Below are positions 54,485 through 62,821 of a stretch of 64,000 bases of DNA, piece by piece. This stretch comes from CAKMMH01 sp927798255 (GTDB lineage: Bacteria > Bdellovibrionota_C > UBA2361 > CAKMMH01): contig JAXFOK010000010.1 of the NCBI GenBank assembly GCA_034180415.1, positions 1 through 64,000 of the forward strand. The letters are read 5' to 3'. The position numbers and the translations under genes are program-made. Under the pieces are notes generated by a model. The model saw only the letters and a program-made list of their open reading frames with translations. It was not told the DNA's origin and searched no databases. Every line of letters begins with the position of its first letter. Position 1 is the first letter of the stretch.

Positions 54485-54519
54485 CGTGAATTCATATACC
54501 CCGCGCGGAGAGATTCACG
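54485..54519. terminator. Hairpin downstream of the pilin operon
   Basis: CGTGAAT (54485-54491) pairs with ATTCACG (54513-54519), with CCGCGCGG in the loop; TTTTC follows on the + strand. It lies 55-90 bases past the last pilin gene on the minus strand. The left arm also resembles the iterons near the Rep gene (TCGTGAATTCATATA). Confidence 0.4.
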
Positions 54520-54573
54520 TTTTCTTAAGGAATAACTGTATATTATTACCATACAAAATATTAGTCAAATTTT

Positions 54574-56352
54574 TTAATATTCTCTTACAAATAATTCTTG
54601 CCTTAGATACACGAATCTTGGAGAAAGCGGAGGAAGCTTGTCACCATCATTAAAATCTGTATCATAATCCCAATTTCTTGTCGGTGCATTATATTGAGGG
54701 GCACCGTAAACCCAAGCTCCTTTTACATGCTTTGGAGTACTTAAGCTCACAAAAGAACCTTTATAGGTTAAAATTTTTCCACTCCATTGCTCATGGAGTC
54801 TTGGATAATTTTCGAGTCCTCCATTATAAGTACCACCTTGCCCCGAAGTGCCTTCAATACCACCTGTACTATCAGTCCCGGAAAGAATTGCAGTGTTAAT
54901 TGTTGTATTAGCTGCAACTCTTTGTGACCAAGAACTTTTTGAATCATTCCAAGCAGTTGATAAAATATTAAATGAGTCTGACATAATAGCAGCAGGTTTT
55001 TTTGATGTTGTATTATAATCTCCCCAAAGATATATTGCTTGATTAGTCACTACAGTTAAGCCTTTGATTTGAGGAGCTCCAGATTTAGAAGAACCAAGAT
55101 AGGAGCTATTTCTTAAACGTACACCGTAATTGTTTGACGATTTTTCAGAATCAACACCATCTATGCTAAAATTAAAAACCAATCCCCCCTTATCAGTCGT
55201 ATTTAATTTTTTACCAGAATCTCCAAACCAAGAAGTTGTATATAAACAATCAAAAAGAGAAGACATATCTATTTCAAACATTCTTATATTCTTTTTTTCT
55301 CTATTGTTATAAAAAGTATTTGTTGAACCGATAGCCTTACTATTTATATTCCCAGTGCAAGCGTTTAATTTTGTAGTTTGAGAGCTATCTATTGAACCAT
55401 CTGATTTTAACACCACAACACCTGTTTTAGAAAACGAAGTATTAGGCTTATTACTAGAATTTAATTTTAATTGAAGTCTTAAATCAGCAAGTGAAAAATA
55501 ATTAGACGATGGCACTGGATTTAAAATATCTGGACTTGGCACAGTTAATTTTTCTACATTACTTTCAACCATTCCTTTCCAAGGTGAAAGATCTCTTACT
55601 TTTGTTCTACTTGAACACCCCTTAACCATCGCTTTTAAATCTACAGGAGCAATAATACTTACCGTATCATTACAATTTGAGTTATTTTTTCTTCCTCTAT
55701 AAATATCTCCAGCAGTTGTAACTTGACCATAAATATTTAAATTACCCTCAGCATTTAAATACAAATCTGCATTTGTATGAATTGGTCCTGACAAATTCAT
55801 AGTAGCTCCTGGTGCTATCTCTAAATCTTTATCATAAAACACTGCAAACTGAAAAAGAGGAACAAGTCTATTTTTAAATTTTAACTGTAAAATACTTTCT
55901 GTTTGCCCCTGAGCACCTTTTGCAATTGAATAAACTGAATATCGATATTCAAGTACATTTAAATTTTGATATCTTTCTCCTTGAGGAATAGTCGTATTTA
56001 TTGGATTACCATCTGCTTCTTCTACATAAGTTACGACATCTGAGTTTTTAAATTTATAAGTTTTACAAACAAAATCCCCACTTCCATTATTTCCACTTTC
56101 ACAAGGATGAGTTTTTGAAGGAGAATCACCTTCTGGCATATTATATCCTACGAAAATATTTCTAATATCTTCCGCTCTAATATTTAGCCCTGCCTCTCCT
56201 GCAGCAAATCCTGTGATTGAATCTTTTGCATATTTAGTTGAAGAAAGCTCAAGCCTTGTGATTTTTAAATATGCCCCTAGTAAAGCTATAATTATAACAA
56301 TAAAAAAAAGCACAACTATTAAAGCAAACGCCTTTTGATTTGAATTTTTCAT
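54574..56352 (-). CDS. Large PilX/GspK-like minor prepilin
   Basis: A 592-residue envelope protein. It has a prepilin-like N terminus, a short basic leader then AFALIVVLFFIVIIIALLGA; Ala rather than Gly stands before the Phe, and Glu5 is missing, as in GspK/PilX-type minor pilins. Residues about 75-140 carry Cys pairs. The rest is a long Ser/Asn/Thr/Gly-rich beta region with Cys, reminiscent of surface-exposed adhesin-like domains (segment SGPIHTNADLYLNAEGN near 195). It is the last of four adjacent pilin-type genes, so probably caps or starts the pseudopilus/pilus. Confidence 0.72.
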   Translation of the reverse strand: MKNSNQKAFALIVVLFFIVIIIALLGAYLKITRLELSSTKYAKDSITGFAAGEAGLNIRAEDIRNIFVGYNMPEGDSPSKTHPCESGNNGSGDFVCKTYKFKNSDVVTYVEEADGNPINTTIPQGERYQNLNVLEYRYSVYSIAKGAQGQTESILQLKFKNRLVPLFQFAVFYDKDLEIAPGATMNLSGPIHTNADLYLNAEGNLNIYGQVTTAGDIYRGRKNNSNCNDTVSIIAPVDLKAMVKGCSSRTKVRDLSPWKGMVESNVEKLTVPSPDILNPVPSSNYFSLADLRLQLKLNSSNKPNTSFSKTGVVVLKSDGSIDSSQTTKLNACTGNINSKAIGSTNTFYNNREKKNIRMFEIDMSSLFDCLYTTSWFGDSGKKLNTTDKGGLVFNFSIDGVDSEKSSNNYGVRLRNSSYLGSSKSGAPQIKGLTVVTNQAIYLWGDYNTTSKKPAAIMSDSFNILSTAWNDSKSSWSQRVAANTTINTAILSGTDSTGGIEGTSGQGGTYNGGLENYPRLHEQWSGKILTYKGSFVSLSTPKHVKGAWVYGAPQYNAPTRNWDYDTDFNDGDKLPPLSPRFVYLRQELFVREY

Positions 56353-56420
56353 ACTGTTTATATAACCTCACTAAAAAATTTTACTCTTCTTAAAATATTA
56401 CCTTCAAAAAATTAAATACT

Positions 56421-57317
56421 TTAATGAGATAATATGTTCCTTGGATAAAAACTAGCACTTAAAATCTTCTCAATTTTTTCTTTCATAAAATTTTCTTCAT
56501 TACCAAGCGTAATATTTATAGCGCTAATATCGGACCACATATCATCGTCATCTGGTGAAAATGTATCCACAATATCACCATCTGATTTTTCAATTTTGAC
56601 AATAAATTTATTAACATTTCCTATTATTTTTTGCTTTTCATCTGAAAGTCCATTTTGTGTCAAAACTAAAAAGCCATCTTCAAAAGTGAATCGCCACTCT
56701 TCAATCATATACATTGAAGCAGCTCCTACTGTGTAATCATTTGAAAAAATTGTTCCACCTGTTAAAAGGGAATATTCCGTTCCTGAATCTTCCTCATCAA
56801 CATAAGGAAAAAATTCCCCACTATTTTCTGCTAAATCATAAATAAATGGGTAAACCTCTCCGTTATTTTTTTGCCTGTACTCCTTCCAAGAATTGAAATT
56901 ATGCGTATTGTCTGAATAAATACAACCAGAAGTAGTCCCTGCAAGCGCAAATTTTAAATTATTAACACTGCTTCCACTGCTTATTGGTTCACAAAGCTTC
57001 AAAACCTCATCTAATACATTTCTCCTTATTGTTAAATCTGAAAAGCCTGTTTCTTCATCTTTTTTTAATTCAACTGCAGGAAACGTCCCTGCAAGATTTT
57101 CCCCCGCTTCCTTTATGGTTGAAGACAATATTACCATAGCACTTTTTAAATCTTGATTTAAGTTTGTTCTTACGATATCTCCCTTATAAAGTCTATTGTT
57201 TGCAAGTATTGTTTGGCAAAGAAGTGCTATTATTAATACGCTTAAAAATAAACATACTAATAGTTCTACTAGGGTGAAACCTTTTTGTATTAACATTTTA
57301 TTTTTAAATTTCTGCAT
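56421..57317 (-). CDS. PilW/GspJ-like minor prepilin
   Basis: A 298-residue protein. A short basic leader ending in G, then FTLVELLVCLFLSVLIIALL, the classical prepilin peptidase site G|FTLVE with Glu5, followed by an alpha helix and a beta-rich globular part with four Cys. PilW/GspJ proteins are minor components at the fibre tip. It lies between the PilV-like and PilX-like genes on the same strand. Confidence 0.85.
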   Translation of the reverse strand: MQKFKNKMLIQKGFTLVELLVCLFLSVLIIALLCQTILANNRLYKGDIVRTNLNQDLKSAMVILSSTIKEAGENLAGTFPAVELKKDEETGFSDLTIRRNVLDEVLKLCEPISSGSSVNNLKFALAGTTSGCIYSDNTHNFNSWKEYRQKNNGEVYPFIYDLAENSGEFFPYVDEEDSGTEYSLLTGGTIFSNDYTVGAASMYMIEEWRFTFEDGFLVLTQNGLSDEKQKIIGNVNKFIVKIEKSDGDIVDTFSPDDDDMWSDISAINITLGNEENFMKEKIEKILSASFYPRNILSH

Positions 57318-57394
57318 AAATTAATAACAATAAAATTTAAAAAATTAAAAAAATATAAAATTTATAAAAACTCTAATAATTAATATATTATAAC

Positions 57395-57772
57395 TTATTT
57401 TAATTGTGTATAGACAGTTTCTACACTATATAAAAGTTTATTATGATAAAAAATGTTAATAGTAAGATGTCTACTTGCCTTTGAACAATATTGACTCTTT
57501 TGACAATACACTATAACAGCATTTAAATTTTTATTAGAAACATTATAGTTTGTTGTCTTTGAACCACTACTTGGAAACTGTGTTACATCTTCTTTTCTTA
57601 AATTGTTTAATATTTTTTCTGCTAAATTTATAGAAATTGTTTTAACCTCTGACTCTGAATTCATTTTAGAATGATTAATAAATGCAGGCGCTGTAGAAGC
57701 ACAAACAATGCTAAAAATAAAAAGTGCCATAAGGACCTCTATTAATGTAAACCCCTTATTAGTGTTCTTCAT
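57395..57772 (-). CDS. PilV/GspI-like minor prepilin
   Basis: A 125-residue protein: leader MKNTNKG, cut before FTLIEVLMALFIFSIVCAST (Glu5 present), then a helix and a small beta domain with Cys pair (IVYCQKSQYCS). It starts 14 bases before the end of the preceding GspH-like gene, so translation is coupled. Confidence 0.85.
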   Translation of the reverse strand: MKNTNKGFTLIEVLMALFIFSIVCASTAPAFINHSKMNSESEVKTISINLAEKILNNLRKEDVTQFPSSGSKTTNYNVSNKNLNAVIVYCQKSQYCSKASRHLTINIFYHNKLLYSVETVYTQLK

Positions 57773-58217
57773 AAAATGAGCCTCCTAATAGTAAACTTAC
57801 ATCTTTTTGTTTTTCTTTATTATCAATTAGACTTACATCTAGAGAATTACTTGGAAAACCTCTTGAATTAAAACATACGCTCCAATCAATTTGAGAAAAT
57901 GAAACCTCATCTGAAAGCTTAAAAATATCGCTATTCATTATTTCCCAAGATTTTGTGTCACAGTTTTGGCCACCATAAACTTTTACAGTTTTTACATCAT
58001 CACAAACTATTTTAAATGCTTTTGTATTGGACATTGCTTTTAATTTTACTTTTCCGATAAAATTTTTAAAACTTGCAGTATCAGTTTTTAATGGATTATT
58101 AAATTCTGAAAACTTTATTGCACCCATTGAAGATAAAATTCCCGCAAGAACCATCACAACAAGTAGCTCTATAAAAGTAAAGCCTGAAGAATTATTTCTC
58201 CAGTAGAAAAATTTCAT
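57759..58217 (-). CDS. FimT/GspH-like minor prepilin
   Basis: A 152-residue protein. I start at ATG 58217 (KFFYWRNNSSG then FTFIELLVVMVLAGILSSMG): it gives a normal leader of 11 residues before the G|FTFIE cleavage site; an upstream in-frame start at 58289 would add an extra hydrophobic stretch. Two to three Cys in the globular part. First gene of the pilin operon. With GspL/GspM at 33.7-36.4 kb the cell has parts of a type II secretion or type IV pilus machine split over two loci. Confidence 0.85.
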   Translation of the reverse strand: MKFFYWRNNSSGFTFIELLVVMVLAGILSSMGAIKFSEFNNPLKTDTASFKNFIGKVKLKAMSNTKAFKIVCDDVKTVKVYGGQNCDTKSWEIMNSDIFKLSDEVSFSQIDWSVCFNSRGFPSNSLDVSLIDNKEKQKDVSLLLGGSFYEEH

Positions 58218-58402
58218 GATGTTGTTTTTAGCAATAGCTTTATTATTTAAAATTTGCACAATATAACTAAAAAAAGTACACAGAACCATTATCTTTCGGT
58301 AAAATGAATATAAACTTTAGAATTTAAATTCATTTTTGTTATCTGTAATATCGCTAAGTTAGAGAAAAATAATTAGTTAAAAAGTGCCCAAAAAGCTATT
58401 TT

Positions 58403-59275
58403 TTACATTCTTTTTTTCATGTATTCAACAAAAAATTTTAAATTATCAAAGGTTATCGATTTATCTTCTGAATTATCACATAACATATTGATATAGTCAT
58501 ATATTTTATTTTCACTGTTTTTAAGAATTCTTAGCCCCTCTTCCTTTGTATTAATGCTAAAGACTGTGAACTTACCATTTTTTTCATCACTACTTTGAGG
58601 TTTTCCCCTATTTTCTTTTGTTCCATAAAGATCTATATAATCATCTATTATTTGGAAATAAACTCCTATCTCTGCTCCTAATTTTAAGGCGATTTTCGTG
58701 AAATCATCAGACATATTACTAACTACACTAGCAAAACCTAAAACTGCTTTAAAAAGTCCTCCTGTTTTAAGCTCGTATATTCTTAAAAGTTTATCTTTTT
58801 TTTCTTCATTTTCTAAAATATCAAGTTGTTGACCATTGCAAAGCTCTAAAAAAGCATTAGATAGTATTTCACTTAATTTAACTTTAACATCTTCGTTATA
58901 AGCACTTTTAGAAATTGTTTTTAACGCAAAAAGTGGTAAAAAATCACCTGCTAAAATTGCTGGAGCTTGACCATAAGCCTTATGACAAGAAGGACGGCCA
59001 CGTCTGAAATCATCATCATCAAATGCAGGTAAATCATCATGGATAAGTGATGCACAATGTAAAAATTCTATTGTAACACTTGCTCTTAATGCATCTAAAG
59101 GTTCTTTTTTTAGATCTTGCATTAATGCAAGTACCATTAGAGGCCTAATCCTTTTACCTGCAGGAAAGATAGCATAATAAATTGCATCTTTCATAGGTTG
59201 CTCAATATCTTCACTATCTAAAACTATTTTCAGTTCTTTTTCTACTTGCTCAAGATAAAAATTGTTATCAAACAT
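58403..59275 (-). CDS. ispA: Polyprenyl synthetase, farnesyl/geranyl diphosphate synthase type
   Basis: A 290-residue prenyltransferase that condenses isopentenyl diphosphate with allylic diphosphates, probably to farnesyl diphosphate. The first Asp-rich motif is D80-D81...D86 in LIHDDLPAFDDDDFRRG (with the two-residue insert of type II FPP synthases) and the second is IDDYID in FQIIDDYIDLYG. GKRIRPL is at 40-46. I start at ATG 59275; a TTG at 59284 is less likely. The gene is alone between the pilin operon and the origin-like region. Confidence 0.94.
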   Translation of the reverse strand: MFDNNFYLEQVEKELKIVLDSEDIEQPMKDAIYYAIFPAGKRIRPLMVLALMQDLKKEPLDALRASVTIEFLHCASLIHDDLPAFDDDDFRRGRPSCHKAYGQAPAILAGDFLPLFALKTISKSAYNEDVKVKLSEILSNAFLELCNGQQLDILENEEKKDKLLRIYELKTGGLFKAVLGFASVVSNMSDDFTKIALKLGAEIGVYFQIIDDYIDLYGTKENRGKPQSSDEKNGKFTVFSINTKEEGLRILKNSENKIYDYINMLCDNSEDKSITFDNLKFFVEYMKKRM

Positions 59276-59450
59276 AATATACAATCTTAAAATAAAAACA
59301 CTTAAATGTTTAACTAAAAAACAAATGATTTAGATAATTTTACATCATATAAATTAAAAAACAATGAATGTTAAAATAAAATATTTAAGCTAAGTTTATA
59401 ATCTTTTTTAAAGCAAACTATACTGTAAGTTGTAGTATATTTATAAATTT

Positions 59451-59586
59451 TTATATCAAATCACGATATAAAATATCTATTCTTTTAATATAGTGAATTG
59501 ATATAAATACCACTCGTGAAATGATATAAAAAAATAACCTTATATTATCGTGAAATGAAAATAATTTAGTCGTGAAACGACATAAA
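59451..59586. repeat. Iteron cluster 1 (five copies), downstream of parB
   Basis: Matches to TCGTGAAWTGAWATAAA: one inverted copy (59451-59466) and direct copies starting 59491, 59514, 59548 and 59570, with 23, 34 and 22 bp between starts. They are the same repeat as in the Rep-proximal cluster. Two clusters bracket parAB, the arrangement used for copy control or incompatibility in iteron plasmids. Confidence 0.8.
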
Positions 59587-59670
59587 AATAATTAGATAAA
59601 GCTCGATTAATATCTTAACACTCAGTTTAATAATTTATTTTTATGTAATATTAGGTGATATAGCATTATT

Positions 59671-60231
59671 TGTCCCACAATATATACAAAAACCAAGATT
59701 GCATAATAAATACGACACATTACACTACCTGTCCCACCGTGGGACAGCTGTTACAAAGGATTAAATGTTGATTTCAGAGTACGAGATTGAGTCCATATTT
59801 TAGGTGAATCGAAAGCAGTAGTACATTTTCACGCAACAGCATGGATTTAAAAAGTTAAATATTTAGCCAGCAAAAGGTTATCTTTGAGTAAAAGCATATA
59901 CATTTATAACATGCGCAGTTATTGAGGTTCACGAGTGTTCGATTAGCAAAGTAGGCAAGCAATTTTGCGTATGCAAAACTGTGCATTATGCTTTGTTATA
60001 TAAAAATATGACCATTTAAATTGGGTTACAACAAAAAACAAGTAACGATACTCTTACAGTCGTCATTTAGCAACCAAGTTTCTGATAGAAACACCTAGAT
60101 TTCAGCTTTGAGAAATAAAGTAACTATAATTAGAATCAAAAAGCTAGATTTTTAGCTACTTATTCTTTATATTTAATATATTTTTTCTTATAATCAAAAA
60201 ATTGCCATTGACTGTCCCACCGTGGGACAGT
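59671..60231. promoter_or_regulatory. Putative ParB-binding (parS-like) palindromes
   Basis: CTGTCCCACCGTGGGACAG at 59729-59747 (19 bp) and the same motif extended by A and T at 60211-60231 (21 bp) are perfect palindromes with an odd central C. A half-site TGTCCCACA lies at 59671-59679. They lie 0.4 to 0.9 kb past the parB stop. They resemble parS in being a GC-rich ~16-20 bp inverted repeat near parAB, but do not match the common bacterial consensus TGTTTCACGTGAAACA. Confidence 0.6.
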
Positions 60232-60330
60232 TCTATCTTCTAAATTTAAATTTGGTTTAAGACACAACAAAGCACTATACTCAATTTTGCATACAAAATT
60301 GTTTATCTACTTATCCGACAACACTTTCGA
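59933..60330. repeat. Long imperfect inverted repeat between the parS-like sites
   Basis: About 68 bases at 59933-60002 are inverted at 60262-60330, with roughly three quarters identical, including CAATTTTG(CG)TATGCAAAA and GCTTTGTTRTRT. Each arm also holds its own small palindrome (TTTTGC-GTAT-GCAAAA and CAATTTTG-CATA-CAAAATTG). The second palindrome site at 60211 lies inside the loop. No coding frame is present. Confidence 0.65.
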
Positions 60331-60572
60331 ATGCCTTCGTATCAGCCTATATCGCTCATTTCGTTCGTATAAGGAATCACTTCAGGGTTTCATATAATTA
60401 TTAAAAAATAAAAAAGTAAGTGCCATTAGATAGCCATAAGTGGGTATTCAAGGAAAAATGGTTTCTGAAACCGGAATTTGGCAATTATATTTTAGATAAA
60501 AACGCTATGATTTCAGTTTTTGAGATATAAAATATCTGCAATTAGTAATCCGAAACCTAAATTTTTAAATTA
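60098..60572. repeat. Diverged direct repeats beside the palindromes
   Basis: About 62 bases starting at 60098 (GATTTCAGCTTTGAGAAATA) recur at 60509 (GATTTCAGTTTTTGAGATAT), including a shared AATTAG and TAxATTTTTA; each is preceded by GTTTCTGA. Together with the inverted repeat they suggest a duplicated module in the non-coding 59276-60591 interval, otherwise without genes. Confidence 0.45.
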
Positions 60573-60591
60573 TATTGAATTTAACTTAAAA

Positions 60592-61446
60592 CTAAATATC
60601 AGACATTAATTTTCTGTAAATTACCTGGAAATCATCATCGGTATAAAACTCTAAAATCAATTTTCCACCGTTACTATTTGGAGTGCGATTTACCTTTACT
60701 TTAACGCCTAAAGCTCTTTGAATGTCGCTTTCAACTCTTTGATCTTCTGCACGGAAAGCTTTACTAATTTTTTCTTTTTTAGGCATTTTAGAAGATTTAA
60801 CAGCAGTTTTTAGTGAATCTCTTGAAATTAAGTTTAATTCATTTAGATATACTGCTCTTTGCTCTTTTGTAGGGATATCTGCAAGTAAAAATATTTTTGA
60901 TTCAGAGTATCCTTTTTTTAGAGCTTCTATTAAATCATCAGGTAAATTCAAAATATCAAGTGATCTTTGAACAGCACTTTTGGAAATACTAAGTTTTGCA
61001 GCAATATCTCTTACACTTAAATTATAAGAATCTCTTAAAGCTGCAATTGCAATTGCTTTTTCATATGAATTTAAATCAACTCTTTGTAAATTTTCAACCA
61101 GCTGAATTTCAAGAATTTTTTCATCATCTGTTGAGTTATTAACAACTACTGGCACTTTTTGAAGTCCAGCTAGTTTTGCAGCTCTTAACCTTCTTTCTCC
61201 TGCTACTAAAATAAACCCATCTTTTGATTCTCTTACAGTAAGTGGTTGTAATATCCCGTAAATTTTAATTGATTCAGATAATTCTTTTAATTTTTCTTCA
61301 TTAAATTCTTTTCTTGGTTGAGTTTCATCAAATTTAATTAAATCAACTAAAATTTCTTTATAAGGTACTGAAATTTCTTGTCTTTCTTTTAAAGTAGGTC
61401 CAACAAAAAGAGGATTATTTGCTAAGTTAATTTTTTTAAAAGCCAT
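60592..61446 (-). CDS. parB: ParB chromosome/plasmid partition protein
   Basis: A 284-residue DNA-binding CTPase. The N-terminal part has the ParB boxes: KFDETQPRKEFNEEKLKELS, LTVRESKDGFILVAGERRLRAAKL (the CTP-binding GERRxRA) and IQLVENLQRVDLN. The helix-turn-helix follows at about 140-165 (VRDIAAKLSISKSAVQRSL). The C-terminal 55 residues form the dimerisation domain. It starts 16 bases after parA with GGGAG before the ATG. The parS-like palindromes lie just beyond its end. Confidence 0.95.
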   Translation of the reverse strand: MAFKKINLANNPLFVGPTLKERQEISVPYKEILVDLIKFDETQPRKEFNEEKLKELSESIKIYGILQPLTVRESKDGFILVAGERRLRAAKLAGLQKVPVVVNNSTDDEKILEIQLVENLQRVDLNSYEKAIAIAALRDSYNLSVRDIAAKLSISKSAVQRSLDILNLPDDLIEALKKGYSESKIFLLADIPTKEQRAVYLNELNLISRDSLKTAVKSSKMPKKEKISKAFRAEDQRVESDIQRALGVKVKVNRTPNSNGGKLILEFYTDDDFQVIYRKLMSDI

Positions 61447-61462
61447 TATTCATACTCCCTAT

Positions 61463-62254
61463 TTAAAATTTACCACTTTCAATTTCATTTGCTAATTCTC
61501 TATAATCGTCTGCGCCTCTTTCTCTTGGAGCATATTCGAAAATTGTCTTTCCATCTGAAGGAGCTTCAGCAAGAGCAACATTTGTTTTTATAACTGTTTC
61601 AAATACTAAATCACCAAAATAAGTTCTAATTGTATCAGATACTGCTCTAGCTAATTTTTTTCTAATATCATGAAGGCAAATTAAAACTCCCATAACTCTA
61701 AGTACTGGATTAAAAACGCTTTTTACTTGTTCAATTGTATCAAGTAACTGTCTTACTCCGTGAAGTGCAAGATATTCGCTCTGAACCGGAATTATAACGC
61801 TATCTGCTGCAGCAAGTGCATTTAATGAAAGAAGACCTAAAGCAGGAGGACAATCTATAATAATATAGTCATAATTATCTTGTATATTAGTTAAAGCCCT
61901 TTTTAAGATAAGCTCACGCCCGACAACTCCACCAAGCTCTAAATCTGCTGCACTAAGTGATAAACTAGAAGGGACTACATCAAGATTTTTTGATCTATGA
62001 ACAACGCATTCTGCTACAGTTTTTGAACCTTTTAAAATATCATAACTAGATGGATACTCAACATCTTCGATTCCTTCTTGAAAATCACCTTCTTGAACAC
62101 CGACCCCAAGATGAGTTGTCATATTACTTTGAGCATCCATATCAAAAAGTAAAACTTTTTTACCTTTTTCAGCTAAAGCAGCACCTAAATTTACAGTAGT
62201 TGTAGTTTTTCCAACACCACCTTTTTGGTTGATTATTGCTATTATTTTGGTCAC
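61463..62254 (-). CDS. parA: ParA/Soj partition ATPase
   Basis: A 263-residue deviant-Walker ATPase that moves ParB-DNA complexes on the nucleoid. Deviant Walker A is KGGVGKTT (11-18) with the signature Lys11; DMDAQSNMTTHLG is at 40-52 and DCPPALGLLSLNALAAAD near 125-142. There is no N-terminal helix-turn-helix, so it is the chromosomal/type Ib form. The start is GTG 62254 behind GGGGAGG. Two ATATAAGCTATA repeats upstream may be its operator. Confidence 0.96.
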   Translation of the reverse strand: MTKIIAIINQKGGVGKTTTTVNLGAALAEKGKKVLLFDMDAQSNMTTHLGVGVQEGDFQEGIEDVEYPSSYDILKGSKTVAECVVHRSKNLDVVPSSLSLSAADLELGGVVGRELILKRALTNIQDNYDYIIIDCPPALGLLSLNALAAADSVIIPVQSEYLALHGVRQLLDTIEQVKSVFNPVLRVMGVLICLHDIRKKLARAVSDTIRTYFGDLVFETVIKTNVALAEAPSDGKTIFEYAPRERGADDYRELANEIESGKF

Positions 62255-62280
62255 CTAAAATCCTCCCCAAAATGGATAAA

Positions 62281-62305
62281 ATATAAGCTATAAATATAAG
62301 CTATA
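62281..62305 (-). promoter_or_regulatory. Direct repeats in the parA leader, putative operator
   Basis: ATATAAGCTATA at 62281-62292 and again at 62294-62305, starting 13 bases apart and ending 27 bases upstream of the parA GTG. Position and symmetry suit autoregulation by ParA or ParB; this is inference. Confidence 0.4.
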
Positions 62306-62350
62306 TAGTGAAATTCTATAATAAAAAAAAGCATTTGTATATAAAAAACT

Positions 62351-62716
62351 TATATCAAAACACGAACAAAATCTTATCTCAATTCACGTCAAAAGACCTT
62401 ACTTTAAGTAATTTAAACTATCAAGCTTTTTGGTAACATGCTAAAATAACAAGAAAAAATTCGTAGACAAATATTCGTGATTTGATATAAATATTGTATC
62501 GTGAATTGAAAGAAAAATCTAGTCTATTGTGAAATGAAAAAACTAAAACGTGAAACCAAATAATTAAATTCGTGCTTTGAAATAAGGTTAATCGTGAATC
62601 TAGATAAAGTTATTAGTGCAATGAAATAATAAAAAACGTGATTTGAGCTTTAATATATCGTGAAATCAAAGAAATTTTATTGTGATTTCAAATAAAAAAT
62701 CGTGTATAACTTTCTA
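62351..62716 (+). repeat. Iteron array and putative replication origin
   Basis: Thirteen copies of a repeat close to TCGTGAAWTGAWATAAA. Two are inverted (ending at 62365 and 62389) and eleven direct, with starts at 62475, 62499, 62527, 62548, 62570, 62592, 62614, 62636, 62658, 62680 and 62700. From 62548 to 62680 the spacing is exactly 22 bp seven times over. The array ends beside a near-match to a DnaA box (TTATACAC on the minus strand, 62702-62709) and an AT-rich stretch, then the initiator gene. This is the layout of an iteron plasmid origin. Confidence 0.88.
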
Positions 62717-62821
62717 AAAATATTACTAAAAATTTTCGCTTACTATATAACTAGTAAACTATATAAAACTTGATAAACTAACAAAAAGTAAGTATGTTTA
62801 TAAAAGTTTAAAAAATTTTTT

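Noticed and set aside
60301..60330. A DnaA box at TTATCCGAC
   Set aside because: It lacks the conserved CACA end; only the weak TTATACAC match near 62702 is close, and one near-match is not evidence for a DnaA oriC.
62475..62716. A CRISPR array, because of the regular 22-bp spacing
   Set aside because: Repeat units are degenerate, only about 12-17 bp are shared, spacers would be under 10 bases, and no cas gene is present; iterons fit better.
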